Positions 1-10,376 of a DNA stretch of 64,000 bases are shown piece after piece. Position 1 is the first letter of the stretch. Each line of letters begins with the position of its first letter. The position numbers and the translations under genes are program-made. The notes under the pieces are model-generated. The model ran no database searches, was not told the origin of the DNA, and worked only from the letters and a program-made list of their open reading frames with translations. Source of the DNA: Panax quinquefolius (Eukaryota; Streptophyta; Magnoliopsida; Apiales; Araliaceae); NCBI GenBank assembly GCA_020205615.1, contig JAINUW010000813.1, positions 402,629-466,628 of the forward strand. Reading direction: 5' to 3'.

Positions 1-31
1 AAAAGTTTTTTTTTATTTGGATTTGTTAAAA

Positions 32-60
32 TAGAAATAAGTTAATATCTATATTTATTA
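32..60 (+). repeat. Left arm of a 29-bp perfect inverted repeat
   Basis: These 29 bases are the exact reverse complement of 3950-3978. The pair brackets the FAR1/FRS transposase pseudogene, so it could be a remnant of MULE terminal inverted repeats. The flanking 9-mers (23-31 and 3979-3987) do not match, so no target duplication supports this. MULE TIRs are usually longer (about 100 bp or more). Confidence 0.7.
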
Positions 61-904
61 TTATCCCTTTAATATTTTTTTTTTTTTTTGTAAAAATATG
101 TCCAATTAGTCTAATTAATATATTAAAATAAATATCATTCTTTAATAAAATATAAAGTGATCATTATAAATCTCAGATTATTTTGTTGTTATTATACGAC
201 AATAATAACAACAATGAAACTATTAAAAAATGAACAAATGGAATATCTTACAATAAATAACAATAACTTGAATATAACAATATCTTACATTAAAATCTTC
301 GGTATCTTCAGAATATAATAAATGGAATCCAGCCGGTTCAACTTGTTGAAGTTTTCATGCATTAAAATCTTCCGAAATACTCCCTCTATACTCTTTGTTA
401 TTTTTAGTTTGATCTAGCTTGGCAAGTGAAATTTAGTTTGAACAACATGTGTTCTTAATAGACGTTTAAATAAGCTCATGCAAGTCCGGTACATGAATTA
501 TTTTAGGACCAAATTCAAACATTAATACTGTTATGGGTCACAGCTTTTTAGTTTACCGAGCTTACAGGTGTTCTTTCCCGAGGCGATGTGGCAGAAAAAG
601 TAGTCAACATGGCAGAAAAAGTACTTATCAATGCATGCTATGTTGCAAAAGTTTTTTTTTTTTTTTTCGGCCGGTACAGCTTAAACTGGCTTAGCTTTTT
701 TAATTTTTTTTATATTCTTTTCTCCATTGTATAATGATGACTTAGCAAATTAAAATAAAAAAATAAATAAAAAGCATCCTACGTAAGATGACTTCATCAA
801 GCTTAACTTATGTAAACAAGACTCGTACAATAAGACAAATTTTGTCGACAAATTGGAATGAATCAAAAAAAATTTGGTATCCCAAACTATTCGCTGCTAG
901 ATAG

Positions 905-1035
905 ATTCGAAATCGCGACCTCAAGCAGCAATCCCTCGTCATATGACCACCCGAGCACCACGAGCCTAGCTGTTTTAATTTACCTTGGATTTGTATATAT
1001 CTTAAAACAGTCCATTTCCCCCCAAATTAAATTTC
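905..1035 (-). mobile_element. SINE-like tRNA-derived repeat, minus-strand copy
   Basis: The reverse complement of this stretch aligns along its length with 4058-4185. On the minus strand it holds a run resembling a pol III A box (TGGTGCTCGGGTGG) followed about 35 bases later by a B-box-like stretch (core TTCGAAT). That is the layout of plant tRNA-derived SINEs. No poly-A tail or target duplication could be placed, so the family is not certain. A fragment of a longer element is the alternative. Confidence 0.5.
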
Positions 1036-1396
1036 TCAATATTTTAATATAATTATTCGATTATTATTATTATATTATTATTATTACGAATTGAGTATAA
1101 AGTCGTTCCATATTTTACCGGCTTATGTACTTTTTTATTAGTTTATTACCATTATTATTATTATTATAAAGCTATATCGGCTGGTCTTTTTACCTTTAAA
1201 TATTGTCTAGGAAGCTGCTATTTTCTTAAGTTATCTTCTTCTCCATGAACCCGAATTTGTTCTCTGATATTATTTTCTCTTTTCACCTCTACTCATAATT
1301 TGTTTCATCTGGTTGCCCACTTTCACTTCAGAAAATCAAGTTGAAGTTCTGATCGAGCAAAATTCATCACTATTATTCACAAGTAAGTTTTTCAAA

Positions 1397-3672
1397 ATGT
1401 CATATAATACATCTGAATTTGTCAGTGAAGTTGAAAGTAATAAATCTGATATTGTTCCGTACGTTGGTCAATTATTTTGTACGTTAGAAGAGGTTGAATA
1501 TTTTTATAGATCATATGCTCGCAAAAATGGATTTGAGATTAGAATTGCAACTAGTCATAAACATGCTAATACGAATGATATCAGATCTAGGCAGTATGTA
1601 TGTAAGAAAGAAGTTTTACACCAATTGTTGGCAAGAGTTTACCTGATGATGAAGATAGTAGTAATAAAATAACTAGACAGAGAGACTCGATAGGACGAAC
1701 AATGTGCAAAGCTAGAATATATGTTGTCCACAATAAGAAAGAAGACAATTGGCGTATTTCTACTGTTGAATTAGAGCACAATCATCACTTAGTGACCCCC
1801 ACCAAAGTAGATTTGATAGAGACACACATAAATATTACTCCTGTTGCAAGAAATTTAATTGACACTTTAAATAAGTCCGGTATTGGTCCTAGTAAGATGA
1901 TGAATGTTTTGAGCACAATGGAAGGTGGTTTGCAAAATGTTCCTTTCTCTACTGCCAATGTTGAGAATGTGGTGCGAGATTTAAGGCGTGATTCTGCAGA
2001 TGAAAATGATGCACAAGCTGTTGTCAATCATTTAAACAAACTTGCATCCGGAAGTGGCAGCAAATTTTTTTTCCGAGTGAAACCCGGTGAAAACAACCGC
2101 ATAGCTTGTATTTTGTGGGTTGACGCCCGATCAAGGTTTATGTATCAACGGTTCAGAGACGTTGTGACATTTGATAGTACATACTGGACAAATAAGTATG
2201 GCATGCCATTTGTTCCATTTACCGGGGTCAACCACCATTATCAGTTTATATTATTTGGATTTGCACTGTTACAAGACGAGATAAAGGACACTTTTGTTTG
2301 GGTATTACAGACATGGCTTGAAGCCATGGACTACAAGGCACCTACAACCATCATCACTGATCAAGACAGAGCCATGAGTAATGCTATTGCTATGGTACTT
2401 CCTTCTAGTTATCATTTATTGTGTTCTTGGCATATTAGCAATAAATTTCCTGAAAAATTGCATCATGTTTATTCTGAGCACCCATCGTTCAAAAATGATT
2501 TTAACAACTGTGTGTATAACTCATTATCCATCGAGGAATTTGAAGAGCGTTGGCATATTCTGATAAGTTCCTATGAATTGTATACCAATGTATGGCTTGG
2601 AAGTTTGTATGATGTACGACATAAATGGATTCCAGCATATACAAAGAGATATTTTGCCGCGGGAATGACTACCACTGGAAGAAGCGAGAGCATGAATGCC
2701 TTTTTTGATGAGTATGTTAATGCATCAACAGGTATGCTATGTTTTGTACTGCAGAGTCAAGAGGCTGTAGAAAGACAGTTTATCAGGGAGAGGAAGGCCA
2801 ATTACATAATAAAACATCGTAAAAGGATTATGGTACTCGGTTCATCTTTAGAAGTTCATGCTGCACAAGTGTACACAAAAGAGATGTTTAGACGTTTCCA
2901 ACGTCAATTCGTCGATTCCATGAAATACAATGTTCATAAACTTAGTGAGTTGTGTGTCACTGATACTAAGGTTTATGCAGTGTATAATGCAAATGCAACT
3001 GAAAGTGGTGGAAGATATAAAGAAGTTGTCAATAATCGATAATGGGATCAGAATATGTAAGCGCCAAATGTTTTCTCTCACACGGTGAATTATCGCAGGC
3101 ACATCTTGTGATATTTCATAACAAAGAGTATTTCACAAATACCGACCGACATGATCCTTCATCGGTGGACAAGAGACGCGAACAAAAGCAGTGGTGAAGA
3201 CTTACTCTTTAACTCCACATCTGCTGACTTCGAACAAAATCAAGCAATACGCTATAATCATTTGATGGGTGATTACCAGAAGTTAGCAAGCAAAGCGGCT
3301 TGCTCAGTCCGAGGTTACAAAACTGTTCTTAAACTGAATGAACGAGGAAAAGAGTTGGTTGGCCAGTATGATCCAGATGAGAATATTACTGAACTGGCAG
3401 ATGACGACATTGATTGCATAGTTGGAGATCCAAATCATGATATGGGATACGATAATGACGATGAAGATGCAGAGGTAGAAGAAGAAGAAGAGTTTTTGCC
3501 GCCTAATATTTCTCAAACAAAGGGCCACAAAAAACAATCTAGATTCAAGAATGCACTCGAGAAAATCATTCCTTCTAAGACTCATCGAAAATGTGTATTT
3601 TGTGGCTTTGAAACCGACCACGATAAGAGAAATCACTATCGAGTGCTAGGGATTCCTGAGCCAAAAAAATAG
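1397..3672 (+). pseudogene. FAR1/FRS-family protein (MULE-derived transposase), broken
   Basis: FAR1-related proteins are plant transcription factors derived from Mutator-like transposases: N-terminal FAR1 zinc domain, DDE transposase core, SWIM zinc finger. The first part (ATG 1397, frame 2) encodes the start of the FAR1 domain (GFEIRIATSHK). A one-base frameshift near 1612-1620 moves the reading to frame 1, which is open from there to 3039. The DDE region carries TFDSTYWTNKYG (Asp codon 2173), ITDQDRAMSNAI (Asp codon 2359) and the SWH motif typical of the family. Frame 1 then meets TAA at 3040, TAA at 3058 and a TGA near 3109 before reopening at 3151 with the usual LHRWTRDA and an acidic, lysine-ending tail. 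The SWIM finger lies in the damaged stretch. A GTAAGT at 1384 could be a donor site, so the true first exon may differ. Host FRS gene or MULE transposase cannot be separated here. Confidence 0.85.
3040..3115 (+). other. Decayed SWIM zinc finger of the FRS pseudogene
   Basis: A SWIM finger has the pattern CxC...CxH. Here one frame gives CKRQMF, where CxCxxMF is expected, so the second Cys codon (TGC) reads CGC (Arg). A small indel then shifts the frame, and the RRHIL stretch has lost its Cys as well. Three in-frame stops fall in or beside this block. The finger cannot fold as drawn. Confidence 0.65.
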
Positions 3673-3788
3673 GCATCGGTTGTATTAATCATTCTATGTT
3701 TTTTTTATTTTATGAAAATGAACATGTAATATATCTTTATTCCTCTTAATGTTATGCAGTACTAGTATTGGTATAATGCACTTCTAAT

Positions 3789-3877
3789 ATTGATAATCAC
3801 ATTATTATTATTATAATAATACTTCACTACTTTTATAAATTGATAATCACATTATTATTATACTTCACTAGTTTTAT
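3789..3877 (+). repeat. Imperfect tandem duplication downstream of the FRS pseudogene
   Basis: A unit starting TTGATAATCACATTATTATT and ending in ACTTCACTA(C/G)TTTTA occurs twice in a row (about 3789-3839 and 3840-3877). The second copy lacks about a dozen bases of the ATT run. The surrounding 3.68-4.05 kb is simple AT-rich DNA without a gene. Confidence 0.7.
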
Positions 3878-3949
3878 TAATAATAAAATCATTTCTTAAT
3901 AATAAAATCATTGCTTAATATATAAAAATCATTACTAATAATCATTGCT

Positions 3950-3978
3950 TAATAAATATAGATATTAACTTATTTCTA
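3950..3978 (-). repeat. Right arm of a 29-bp perfect inverted repeat
   Basis: Exact reverse complement of 32-60; see that entry. It lies about 280 bp downstream of the end of the transposase pseudogene. Confidence 0.7.
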
Positions 3979-4057
3979 AATAGAAAACCCCATATATATT
4001 ATATAGACTTATTAATAATAATAAATCGTAATATAATAATAATGCAAGAATATAGAT

Positions 4058-4185
4058 TTTGGGGATGGTGAAGTTTTAATATAAAGATATATCCTTGGTT
4101 GAAATTAAAAACTAGGCGAAGTGGTGCTCTCGGGTGGTCATATGACGAGTGTATGGAGTTTGAGGTTCATGAGTTCGAATCATTT
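4058..4185 (+). mobile_element. SINE-like tRNA-derived repeat, plus-strand copy
   Basis: Inverted partner of 905-1035. It carries AGTGGTGCTCTCGGGTGG (A-box-like) and GGTTCATGAGTTCGAATC (B-box-like) in tRNA-like order and spacing. The similarity runs about 60 bp upstream of the A box, starting with a TTTTGGGG block. The two copies differ by many substitutions, so both are old. Confidence 0.5.
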
Positions 4186-4289
4186 AGAAATAATTGCTTG
4201 AATAAAATCATTTTTTAATTTTTTATTGTCACCGTGATGTCGTATCTTGACTGGCTATTTTTTTCAATTTTTAATACCGGTAAGTAACA

Positions 4290-4505
4290 GACTTACTGGA
4301 ATTTTTTTATTATTTTAATACCGGTAGTATCATTTTGTCTTAAGTAGGGAGAAATAAAAAAAAAAAATGTGTGTGTTAAAAGCTCTTAAGTAGGATTATT
4401 TTATTATTTTAATGCGGTAGTGTCATCATTATATACCCGGTAGGAGAAATAAAAAAAATTAAAAATGTGTGTTTAGGTAGAAGCTCTTCCGGCCGGATTA
4501 TTTTA
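4290..4505 (+). repeat. Imperfect tandem repeat, about 100-110 bp unit
   Basis: The order (C/T)GGATTATTTTATTATTTTAAT, a CGGTAGT(A/G)TCAT block, AGGAGAAATAAAAAAA, ATGTGTGT and AAGCTCTT recurs, giving two full units and the start of a third. No coding potential is visible. From 4505 to 4720 I see no gene. Confidence 0.6.
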
Positions 4506-4720
4506 ATAATAAATATTCACTTTTATAACTATACTGACAATATAATTTTACGTGGGCCTCACTTATTAAAATAGAAGCCGGTATAGGTAAATAATTAGGC
4601 ACAACAACCTGTGCCGGCTTATCAAATAGAAAAGTTAATCGCAGCCATCAATTCAATTTATCAACGGTCAAAAAAGGGGTGTTGCATAGTACTCATAGCA
4701 ACCTATTTGCTATGGAAGGG

Positions 4721-4723
<3 letters not shown>

Positions 4724-4784
<61 letters not shown>
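4724..4784. repeat. (TA)n microsatellite
   Basis: Uninterrupted TA dinucleotides, about 30 units. Any open frame through it encodes only Ile-Tyr alternation and is not a gene. Confidence 0.97.
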
Positions 4785-4787
<3 letters not shown>

Positions 4788-4829
4788 TCTGTCTGATGAG
4801 CCTGGATTTTACATCCGGGGCATTTATTA

Positions 4830-4831
<2 letters not shown>
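4785..4831 (+). repeat. Inverted-repeat arm next to (TA)n tract
   Basis: This block (GACTCTGTCTGATGAGCCTG, then TTTTACATCC, then CATTTATT) returns in reverse complement at about 5344-5393 with a few mismatches. Each arm sits between (TA)n tracts, so 4.72-5.44 kb could fold as a very large hairpin. Confidence 0.75.

Positions 4832-4865
<34 letters not shown>
4832..4865. repeat. (TA)n microsatellite
   Basis: About 17 TA units between the inverted-repeat arm and a 62-bp tandem array. Confidence 0.95.
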
Positions 4866-4866
<1 letters not shown>

Positions 4867-4868
<2 letters not shown>

Positions 4869-5095
4869 GATCAACCACCACGAAGCACCACCGTGGGGGA
4901 TCAGAAATATAAATAAAGCAATAAATGCGACCAACCGCCACGAAGTAAACTCCAGCCGAGACTGAATGTAAAGAAAGCAATGAAGACAATCAACCGCCAC
5001 GAATTAAACTCCAGGCAGGACGAAATGTAAAGAAAGCAGTAAAAGGCCACAAAGTAAACTTCAGCCCTGACAGAAATGTAAATATATATAAAAGC
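4867..5095 (+). repeat. Tandem array, about 60-bp unit, four copies
   Basis: The unit holds a (C/T)CAACC(A/G)CCACGAA block, AAACTCCAGCC and GAAATGTAAAGAAAGCA. Four diverged copies follow one another. It has no reading frame and no palindrome. A role as a satellite seed is possible but not shown. Confidence 0.75.
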
Positions 5096-5154
5096 GGTAA
5101 ACGCACATGATGTTTCTCAATCCCAACTCGGTTTATCATTTCAGCGATTTGTCG

Positions 5155-5155
<1 letters not shown>

Positions 5156-5221
<66 letters not shown>
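5156..5221. repeat. (TA)n microsatellite
   Basis: About 33 TA units, the longest tract of the cluster. Confidence 0.97.
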
Positions 5222-5222
<1 letters not shown>

Positions 5223-5291
5223 CTGTTGTTGAACTCTATTCGATGAGAAACAATGTTGTTGAACTCTATTTTACATCCGCCATAAGCATCG

Positions 5292-5294
<3 letters not shown>

Positions 5295-5343
<49 letters not shown>
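5295..5343. repeat. (TA)n microsatellite
   Basis: About 24 TA units directly before the second inverted-repeat arm. Confidence 0.97.
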
Positions 5344-5345
<2 letters not shown>

Positions 5346-5393
5346 CAATAAACACCCCATATGTAAAATCTAGGCTCATCAAACAGAGTCTGA
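5344..5393 (-). repeat. Inverted-repeat arm next to (TA)n tract
   Basis: Near-complete reverse complement of 4785-4831 (reads GTAAAATCTAGGCTCATC, then AACAGAGTCTG). See that entry. Confidence 0.75.
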
Positions 5394-5401
5394 CAACTTT
5401 T

Positions 5402-5440
5402 TATATATATAAGTATATATATATATATATATATATATAT
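5402..5440. repeat. (TA)n microsatellite, interrupted
   Basis: Two TA runs split by AAG. A fifth, weaker run lies at about 5510-5545. Confidence 0.9.
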
Positions 5441-5499
5441 AAGCAAGTAAACGCTCCAGACATAAGTCTAGACTCAATCGAGGCATAACTCGATAATGT

Positions 5500-6642
5500 T
5501 AGTCAACATATAAAAATATATACATATATAAATATATATATATAAAGACAGAACTGAAAACCACGGACCGAAGTTTGGTCATACACACACAACACGACTC
5601 TCAATGTGAAGAATAGTGTGTGCAAAGATGAAGAGAAAGGCTTTATAGAGTGTGAGAAGGCTTACAGTGGGATGCCAAGGTAGGTTTTTATGACTCTAGA
5701 TGGATAAACACTCAGTTCCCGTCGGTAAAATATAGCTATATGTGAGCTAACAGGGTGTTTAAAATAAGAAAGCACTCAATATGGGGTGTGTACAGAGCAA
5801 ATTGGACAGGGCTTCCTCGCCCTTTTTCTCTTACAAATGGCCACCCCACGCTCTATATTTATAGAGCTGAGAGTCGAGAGTGTACTGCGGCGTACTGCAG
5901 TGCATTTCACTACTGCCCGGGGTGCCCTGCTCTGGGTCCTACCGTCTCGGCACGCGACTCTCGTGATGTGATGATCCACTCGAACTTACAGAACTTCAAT
6001 CCGAGCATCCGAACGAGGTGTACAAGACCTTCTTCAGACCTCTTTTATCGAGAGTTATACAATGACATGAGATTAAAGGTTGTACGAACTCAGGAATAGG
6101 GGACCATGCCCATGGTCTTCAAGCTTCAAATTCTATCTAGTGTGCTGCCAGGCGTAATAGTCACTCAGGATTGGAACTCCTTGGCTCTTATAGGACATTG
6201 TTGTGTAGAAATGTATATATGAAATGTTGAGACGGCATGCTGGGGTTGAGGTTGCAAGATGAAGATTTTTCCCCTCACTAGGGTTATCTCCGGTTTGGGC
6301 TGATAGCAGATGTTGCTCAGGGTTACATCTGAGATTGGACTGCTGCAAATGTTTGAATTCCACAAGGTCATCTGTAAGTGTGCCTGTCTTCCCATTGTTA
6401 GCTCCGGGTCGTTGGTATGAGTGCCTCGGCAGGAGGTTTGAGAATGAAGCTGATTGCATGCATTTGAAACAAGCATTTCTGGAGTTATCACCGAAACTGC
6501 AACATCATTCGGGGTTGAGACTGAACTTTCAGTAGTATCCGGAATAGATGTGAGCTGTCTTCCAAGGTTATCTCCGAAAGATGAATCTGCCCTTCTACAA
6601 TGTCAGTAACAGGTGTGCAAAAAAATTTGAGTGTCTAAAGAT
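5500..6642 (-). mobile_element. LTR of TatA (Tat-lineage Ty3/gypsy), minus strand
   Basis: Read on the minus strand, the purine run AAAGAGGGGC at 6643-6653 is followed by a start resembling TGTAGACACC, a common Tat-lineage LTR beginning (here it reads CTTTAGACACTC). A TATA box follows at 5852-5866. The downstream edge near 5500 is not fixed. The LTR sits where the 3' LTR of the minus-strand pol at 27.4-29.3 kb is expected. The lineage follows from the pol and antisense ORF, not from the LTR itself. Frames at 5755-6535 are not convincing genes. Confidence 0.55.
5852..5866 (-). promoter_or_regulatory. TATA box of the TatA LTR
   Basis: The minus strand reads CTCTATAAATATAGA, a strong plant TATA box, about 780 bp inside the LTR. 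It marks the likely U3/R border. Confidence 0.55.
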
Positions 6643-6653
6643 GCCCCTCTTTA
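6643..6653 (-). other. Polypurine tract of TatA
   Basis: Minus strand AAAGAGGGGC directly before the LTR start. In LTR elements this run primes plus-strand DNA synthesis. Confidence 0.55.
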
Positions 6654-8615
6654 TCATATTCATGCAATGCATGGCATGGATAGGATAAATAATCCTAGAC
6701 ACTTGAAATGCAACAAGATAACCACGATGCTATGTGCAGTAACATGATGCATGTGGTTTTGTTGGATTGCTTTCCAACATGATGGAATGATTGCCGATTC
6801 CCTGTTAATCCTGCCGGGGATAACAATCAGTGATGTCTTGGACATGCGATCCAAGTCTTCAAGGATGTTGACGTTGGGGCTATCACCAAAGTCCTGGATC
6901 CTTGATACAGACTTTACTCCAAAGATGTGCCTTTCGTGTGCAAGAGATCTGTGGGGATAAAGCTTTGTCTATTTAAGGATGTGTATAACATATACCACGA
7001 TCCTGTCGGAGTTACTGCTAATAGTTTGTATTGTCAGTGTTGCATGACCTTCGCTAATGTGTGTATCACCGGATAGATCCCTGTTGGGCAAACTGTCAAG
7101 GCTGTTTGATGTTCATTCATGTGTGTATCAATGATTGCATTACATTGTGACCCTTGTTGGGGAGTATGTCAAGGCTGCTTGACCTTCCTTGACGTGTATA
7201 TCAATGGTTGAATTGCGTTGTAACCCCCGTCGGGGAAGGTTGTGTATAAGTGCACTGATGGATGAGATCATCGAATGGCCTCTGATGCTTCGATGGCTTT
7301 ACTTTCCATTGGTTGAAATGACATCAAGGCTGCTTGACCTTCATTAATACGTACATCAATGTTTGAATTGCGTTGTAACCCTCGGCGGGGATTCGTTCAC
7401 AGATAAATAATGCGTTGTAACCCCCACCGGGGATACGTGGTTGATTGAAAGTCTGCGTTGTGACCCCCGCCGGGGATAATTTATCGATGTTTGAACTCGA
7501 CGTTGTGACCCCCGCCGGTGATACTTTATCAAGATTTGAACTCGACATTGTGACCCCCGCCGGGGATCACGTCTTTTAGGGTTACGACCCTATGTTTGGC
7601 GGCATCGAACCTATGTGAGGTATTGTCGAGCATGATTTGCAAAAGTTGAGCTCATTGGTATAGTATACCTTGCATTCAGGTGAATACCAATGAGTGATGT
7701 GCGGAGCCAGAGTTTGGCCCGTGAAAAACATGATTCCAGGCTATTCCGCTCAATCGCGTAGCGTTTTTATTCCTGATTTGGCCTTTTCAGCTTGTGAGAC
7801 CTCCTTTGCAACTCGAACTGAACTGAGGCAGAGGTGTGGAACCCATGTAGGGGTATCGCAGGTACACCTGCGGGCAACCATGGGTATGTAATGCCTGCGG
7901 GTTGCTTTCATAAGTCATTTTCAAGCTGCGCCGTGAAGGAAATCTGAGAGCTCTTCTTCAGTTCTGCTGAGTTCGGGCGACTTTCTACAAATTCTGTTAC
8001 CGTACAAGTGTTCTTCACTATGTTGGTAACATATGCATGTATTATTTTTCAGTTTCTATCCATTAGAAAATGACTTATCATATGAAATGCATTTAGACAC
8101 ATAGTAGTGAATATGCATGCTGATATGACTTGATAAAAAATATTCAACATAGTAAATGTTAGTAATAAACCATGTTGAACTTAATGATATGAAAATTTTT
8201 GACTTTTGAAACAGTTAAATTGGCACCTCTTATTGTCATAGCTTATCCTATTTGAGGATAAAATGAGTAAAGTTAAAAAAAGTAAAATAATCCTTGTAAT
8301 TAGACTACACTCATGGATTTTTTTACTATGATGTATTAATACATGTAGGGTGTATATGACTGTGGGTAGTTGTGCTACTGAATGGCCACCTAGTCATGCC
8401 TACGTGCATGTGGATAGTCTTATTTGCAAAGGGGACTATGGAAAAGTTTTCCAAAATGTAGGCATTGGGTAGTCATGCATTTTAACTCTACTGTAGACGT
8501 ATGTTAAAATAATGCAAGCATGCATGTAGTCATAAAACAACATTTTGAAAAGCTCAAGGTAAGAATTTACCACACCCTTTTTGAGGTGATTTGGAGACTT
8601 TTTTGTCTAGATATT
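6654..8615 (-). other. TatA 3' untranslated spacer, no gene seen
   Basis: About 2 kb between the antisense ORF and the polypurine tract. Tat-lineage elements are known for long, variable spacers here that often contain tandem repeats, and this one does (7216-7566). From 6654 to 7200 there are looser repeats (CTGCCGGGGATAAC at about 6811, GTCAAGGCTGCTTGACC at about 7170 and 7325). From 7570 to 8615 I see no gene or clear repeat. Confidence 0.5.
7216..7566 (+). repeat. Tandem repeat with CCCCGCCGGGG core, about 45-bp period
   Basis: The block CGTTGTGACCCCCGCCGGGG recurs at about 7216, 7371, 7412, 7455, 7501 and 7546. The last five are spaced 41-46 bp. Each copy holds a GC-rich palindrome (CCCCG and CGGGG around a central C), unusual in this AT-rich window. 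Linkers such as TTTGAACTCGAC are shared by the last copies. No protein is encoded. Confidence 0.85.
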
Positions 8616-9187
8616 ATGGATCCGGATCAGCCGAGTAGTTCCCGCAGGACCACTTCTAGTGTATGAAGAAGGGCTTCTGAAGTGACTCGACCCCGTTCTG
8701 TTAGATAGCCTCGTCATTTGGTGGAGGCGATGATACGTCCTATCCAGGTTGAAGTGCTGAATGTCGAGGACGAGGAGGAGGATGTTCCAGTTGCGAACCC
8801 CGCTCCTGCTGCACGTGTTCCCCATAAGGATTTGCCAGGCATTCAGGTTGTAAACCTAGAGCTTCTAGGCAACTTGAGTCGACACCCTTCAGTTTACCTG
8901 CACGCAAACGAGGTATAAAATTAGATCTTAATCTTCCTTATTTCCTATTGACAAGGAGTAAAGGGTTCTGATGTTGATCTTCATTTGATTTAGGTTCCCG
9001 ACTTTACACAGCCTCGAGGGAATTGTTTCAGCATCCACTCTATGTATCAGGCTTTGCACGATGACTATAGAGCGATTGTATATGGCTGGGGATTCGGGAC
9101 GTTCTTTTCCAATCTTCCCTGTCGTTGTCCCTAGGGTTACCTCAGGGCATTGTTTTGAGTGCTGGTTTCACCAGACTCAGTCACTCC
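8616..9187 (+). pseudogene. TatA antisense ORF, 5' part, with an 81-bp intron
   Basis: ATG at 8616 opens a frame of 99 codons to GAG at 8910-8912, followed by GT at 8913. An acceptor TTTGATTTAG ends at 8993 and the frame resumes in phase 0 at 8994 (GTTCCCGACTTTACACAG). The product has an acidic stretch (EDEEEDVP), then a region resembling plant-mobile-domain proteins (YGWGFGTFF, ALFECWFHQT). In-frame stops TGA 8664 and TAG 8706 look like C-to-T changes of CGA and CAG. A further TAG and a one-base insertion follow in exon 2. Antisense ORFs between pol and the 3' LTR are known in Tat elements such as Grande and Retand. The frame is cut at 9190 by GypB and appears to resume at 24999. Confidence 0.6.
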
Positions 9188-9677
9188 ATTTGTAATAACC
9201 CGATATTTTCTATATAAATAAATCATAAATTTTGTGTATAATTTTTTTTTATTTATTAAAATAAATATGGGGAATTATGTGTCAAGATAATGTGTGTATA
9301 TATATATATGTGTGTGATAAATAAAATATATTTATTACACAAATAATTACAAATAATTTTATTTTAGAATTATTGATTATTATAAATTACATTTTATAAT
9401 AATTAATTTTTATCAGAGAAATGTTTTATTATTAAATTTTAAAGAAAACATGATTTTATATTATTTGAATAATATATGGAATGATTATAGTAATTATTAT
9501 AATTATTATTTATTTATGTGAATTTTAGCTCAGATTATTAAGTTAAGTATTTTAACTTAATTAATAAAGTTGTTTATGCAAGGTAAATCAGATATGGAAT
9601 CCAAACCCTAATTCTAGTTTTGGAACAAGGAATGATAATAATAATATAATTATAATTATATTTTTATTTTCCAATGC

Positions 9678-9685
9678 TATAAATA
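9678..9685 (+). promoter_or_regulatory. TATA box of the GypB LTR
   Basis: TATAAATA about 490 bp from the LTR start, in the plant consensus form. Likely U3/R border. Confidence 0.5.
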
Positions 9686-10347
9686 TGTACTGTATGTATG
9701 TGGAGCGATAATGGTTGGTCAATTACGGTGTATTATATCAAACCCTAGGGTAGCCATGTGACTAGAATTAAAACATCTCAGCCATTTAGCTAGCCAAATT
9801 CATTGTATACAAGTAGTATATATGGATCAAAGAGAGAGAAAAATTCATTTGTTAACTCATTTGACACAAGTACTCAACCTAGACTTTCTCTCTCTCTCTT
9901 GAACAACGAAATCATAAGACAAATCAGTCCTAAATCAAAGCCCCACTAACATCTATATCAAATCAGAAGCTTATAATCAAAAGTTTGTTCATAAAGGTAT
10001 AAAACCTAACTCAAGAATCTGATCTTGATCGATGTGTTAAATTTTGTGTTTTAGTGTTAAAACATGTTATATATAGTATATATTGATGATCTAGGTTGAT
10101 AGATGTTAGATCCATAACATCTATAGGCTCAGATTTGAAGTTTTTCATTATCTGGAAAATCTTTAAAAAGTTGTCTGACAATGAATGTCAGACCCCATAG
10201 ATTTCATTTTGTGTAATGATTTGGTGTTTTGAAAGTTTGTAATTGTAGTATGTAATGTTATCTTCAATATGGACTTGAAATCATGCACATGACAGATCCA
10301 GATTGCAAGATATGGGTGGTCAAAACTCATTGACCGATTGATGATCG

Positions 10348-10376
10348 AACAAGTTCTGGGTAACCCAGAACTTGTT
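10348..10376 (+). repeat. Perfect hairpin, 14-bp arms, GGGTAACCC centre
   Basis: AACAAGTTCTGGGT, one A, then ACCCAGAACTTGTT: a perfect palindrome with a one-base spacer. First of three such hairpins in the GypB LTR at about 210-bp spacing. Confidence 0.9.

Noticed and set aside
1702..3042. Functional FAR1/FRS gene
   Set aside because: The FAR1 domain is separated by a frameshift, the SWIM finger is destroyed and several stops follow.
4611..5446. Long Ile-Tyr frames across the TA tracts
   Set aside because: They only translate the (TA)n microsatellite; both strands and several frames do so equally.
5755..6535. Candidate genes on both strands at 5.8-6.5 kb
   Set aside because: Overlapping short frames on both strands in LTR-like DNA, no domain, no start context.
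7324..7548. Repetitive protein on the minus strand (SSNLDKVSPAGVTT repeats)
   Set aside because: The repeats come from the 45-bp DNA array with a near-multiple-of-three period; no homology and no promoter context.
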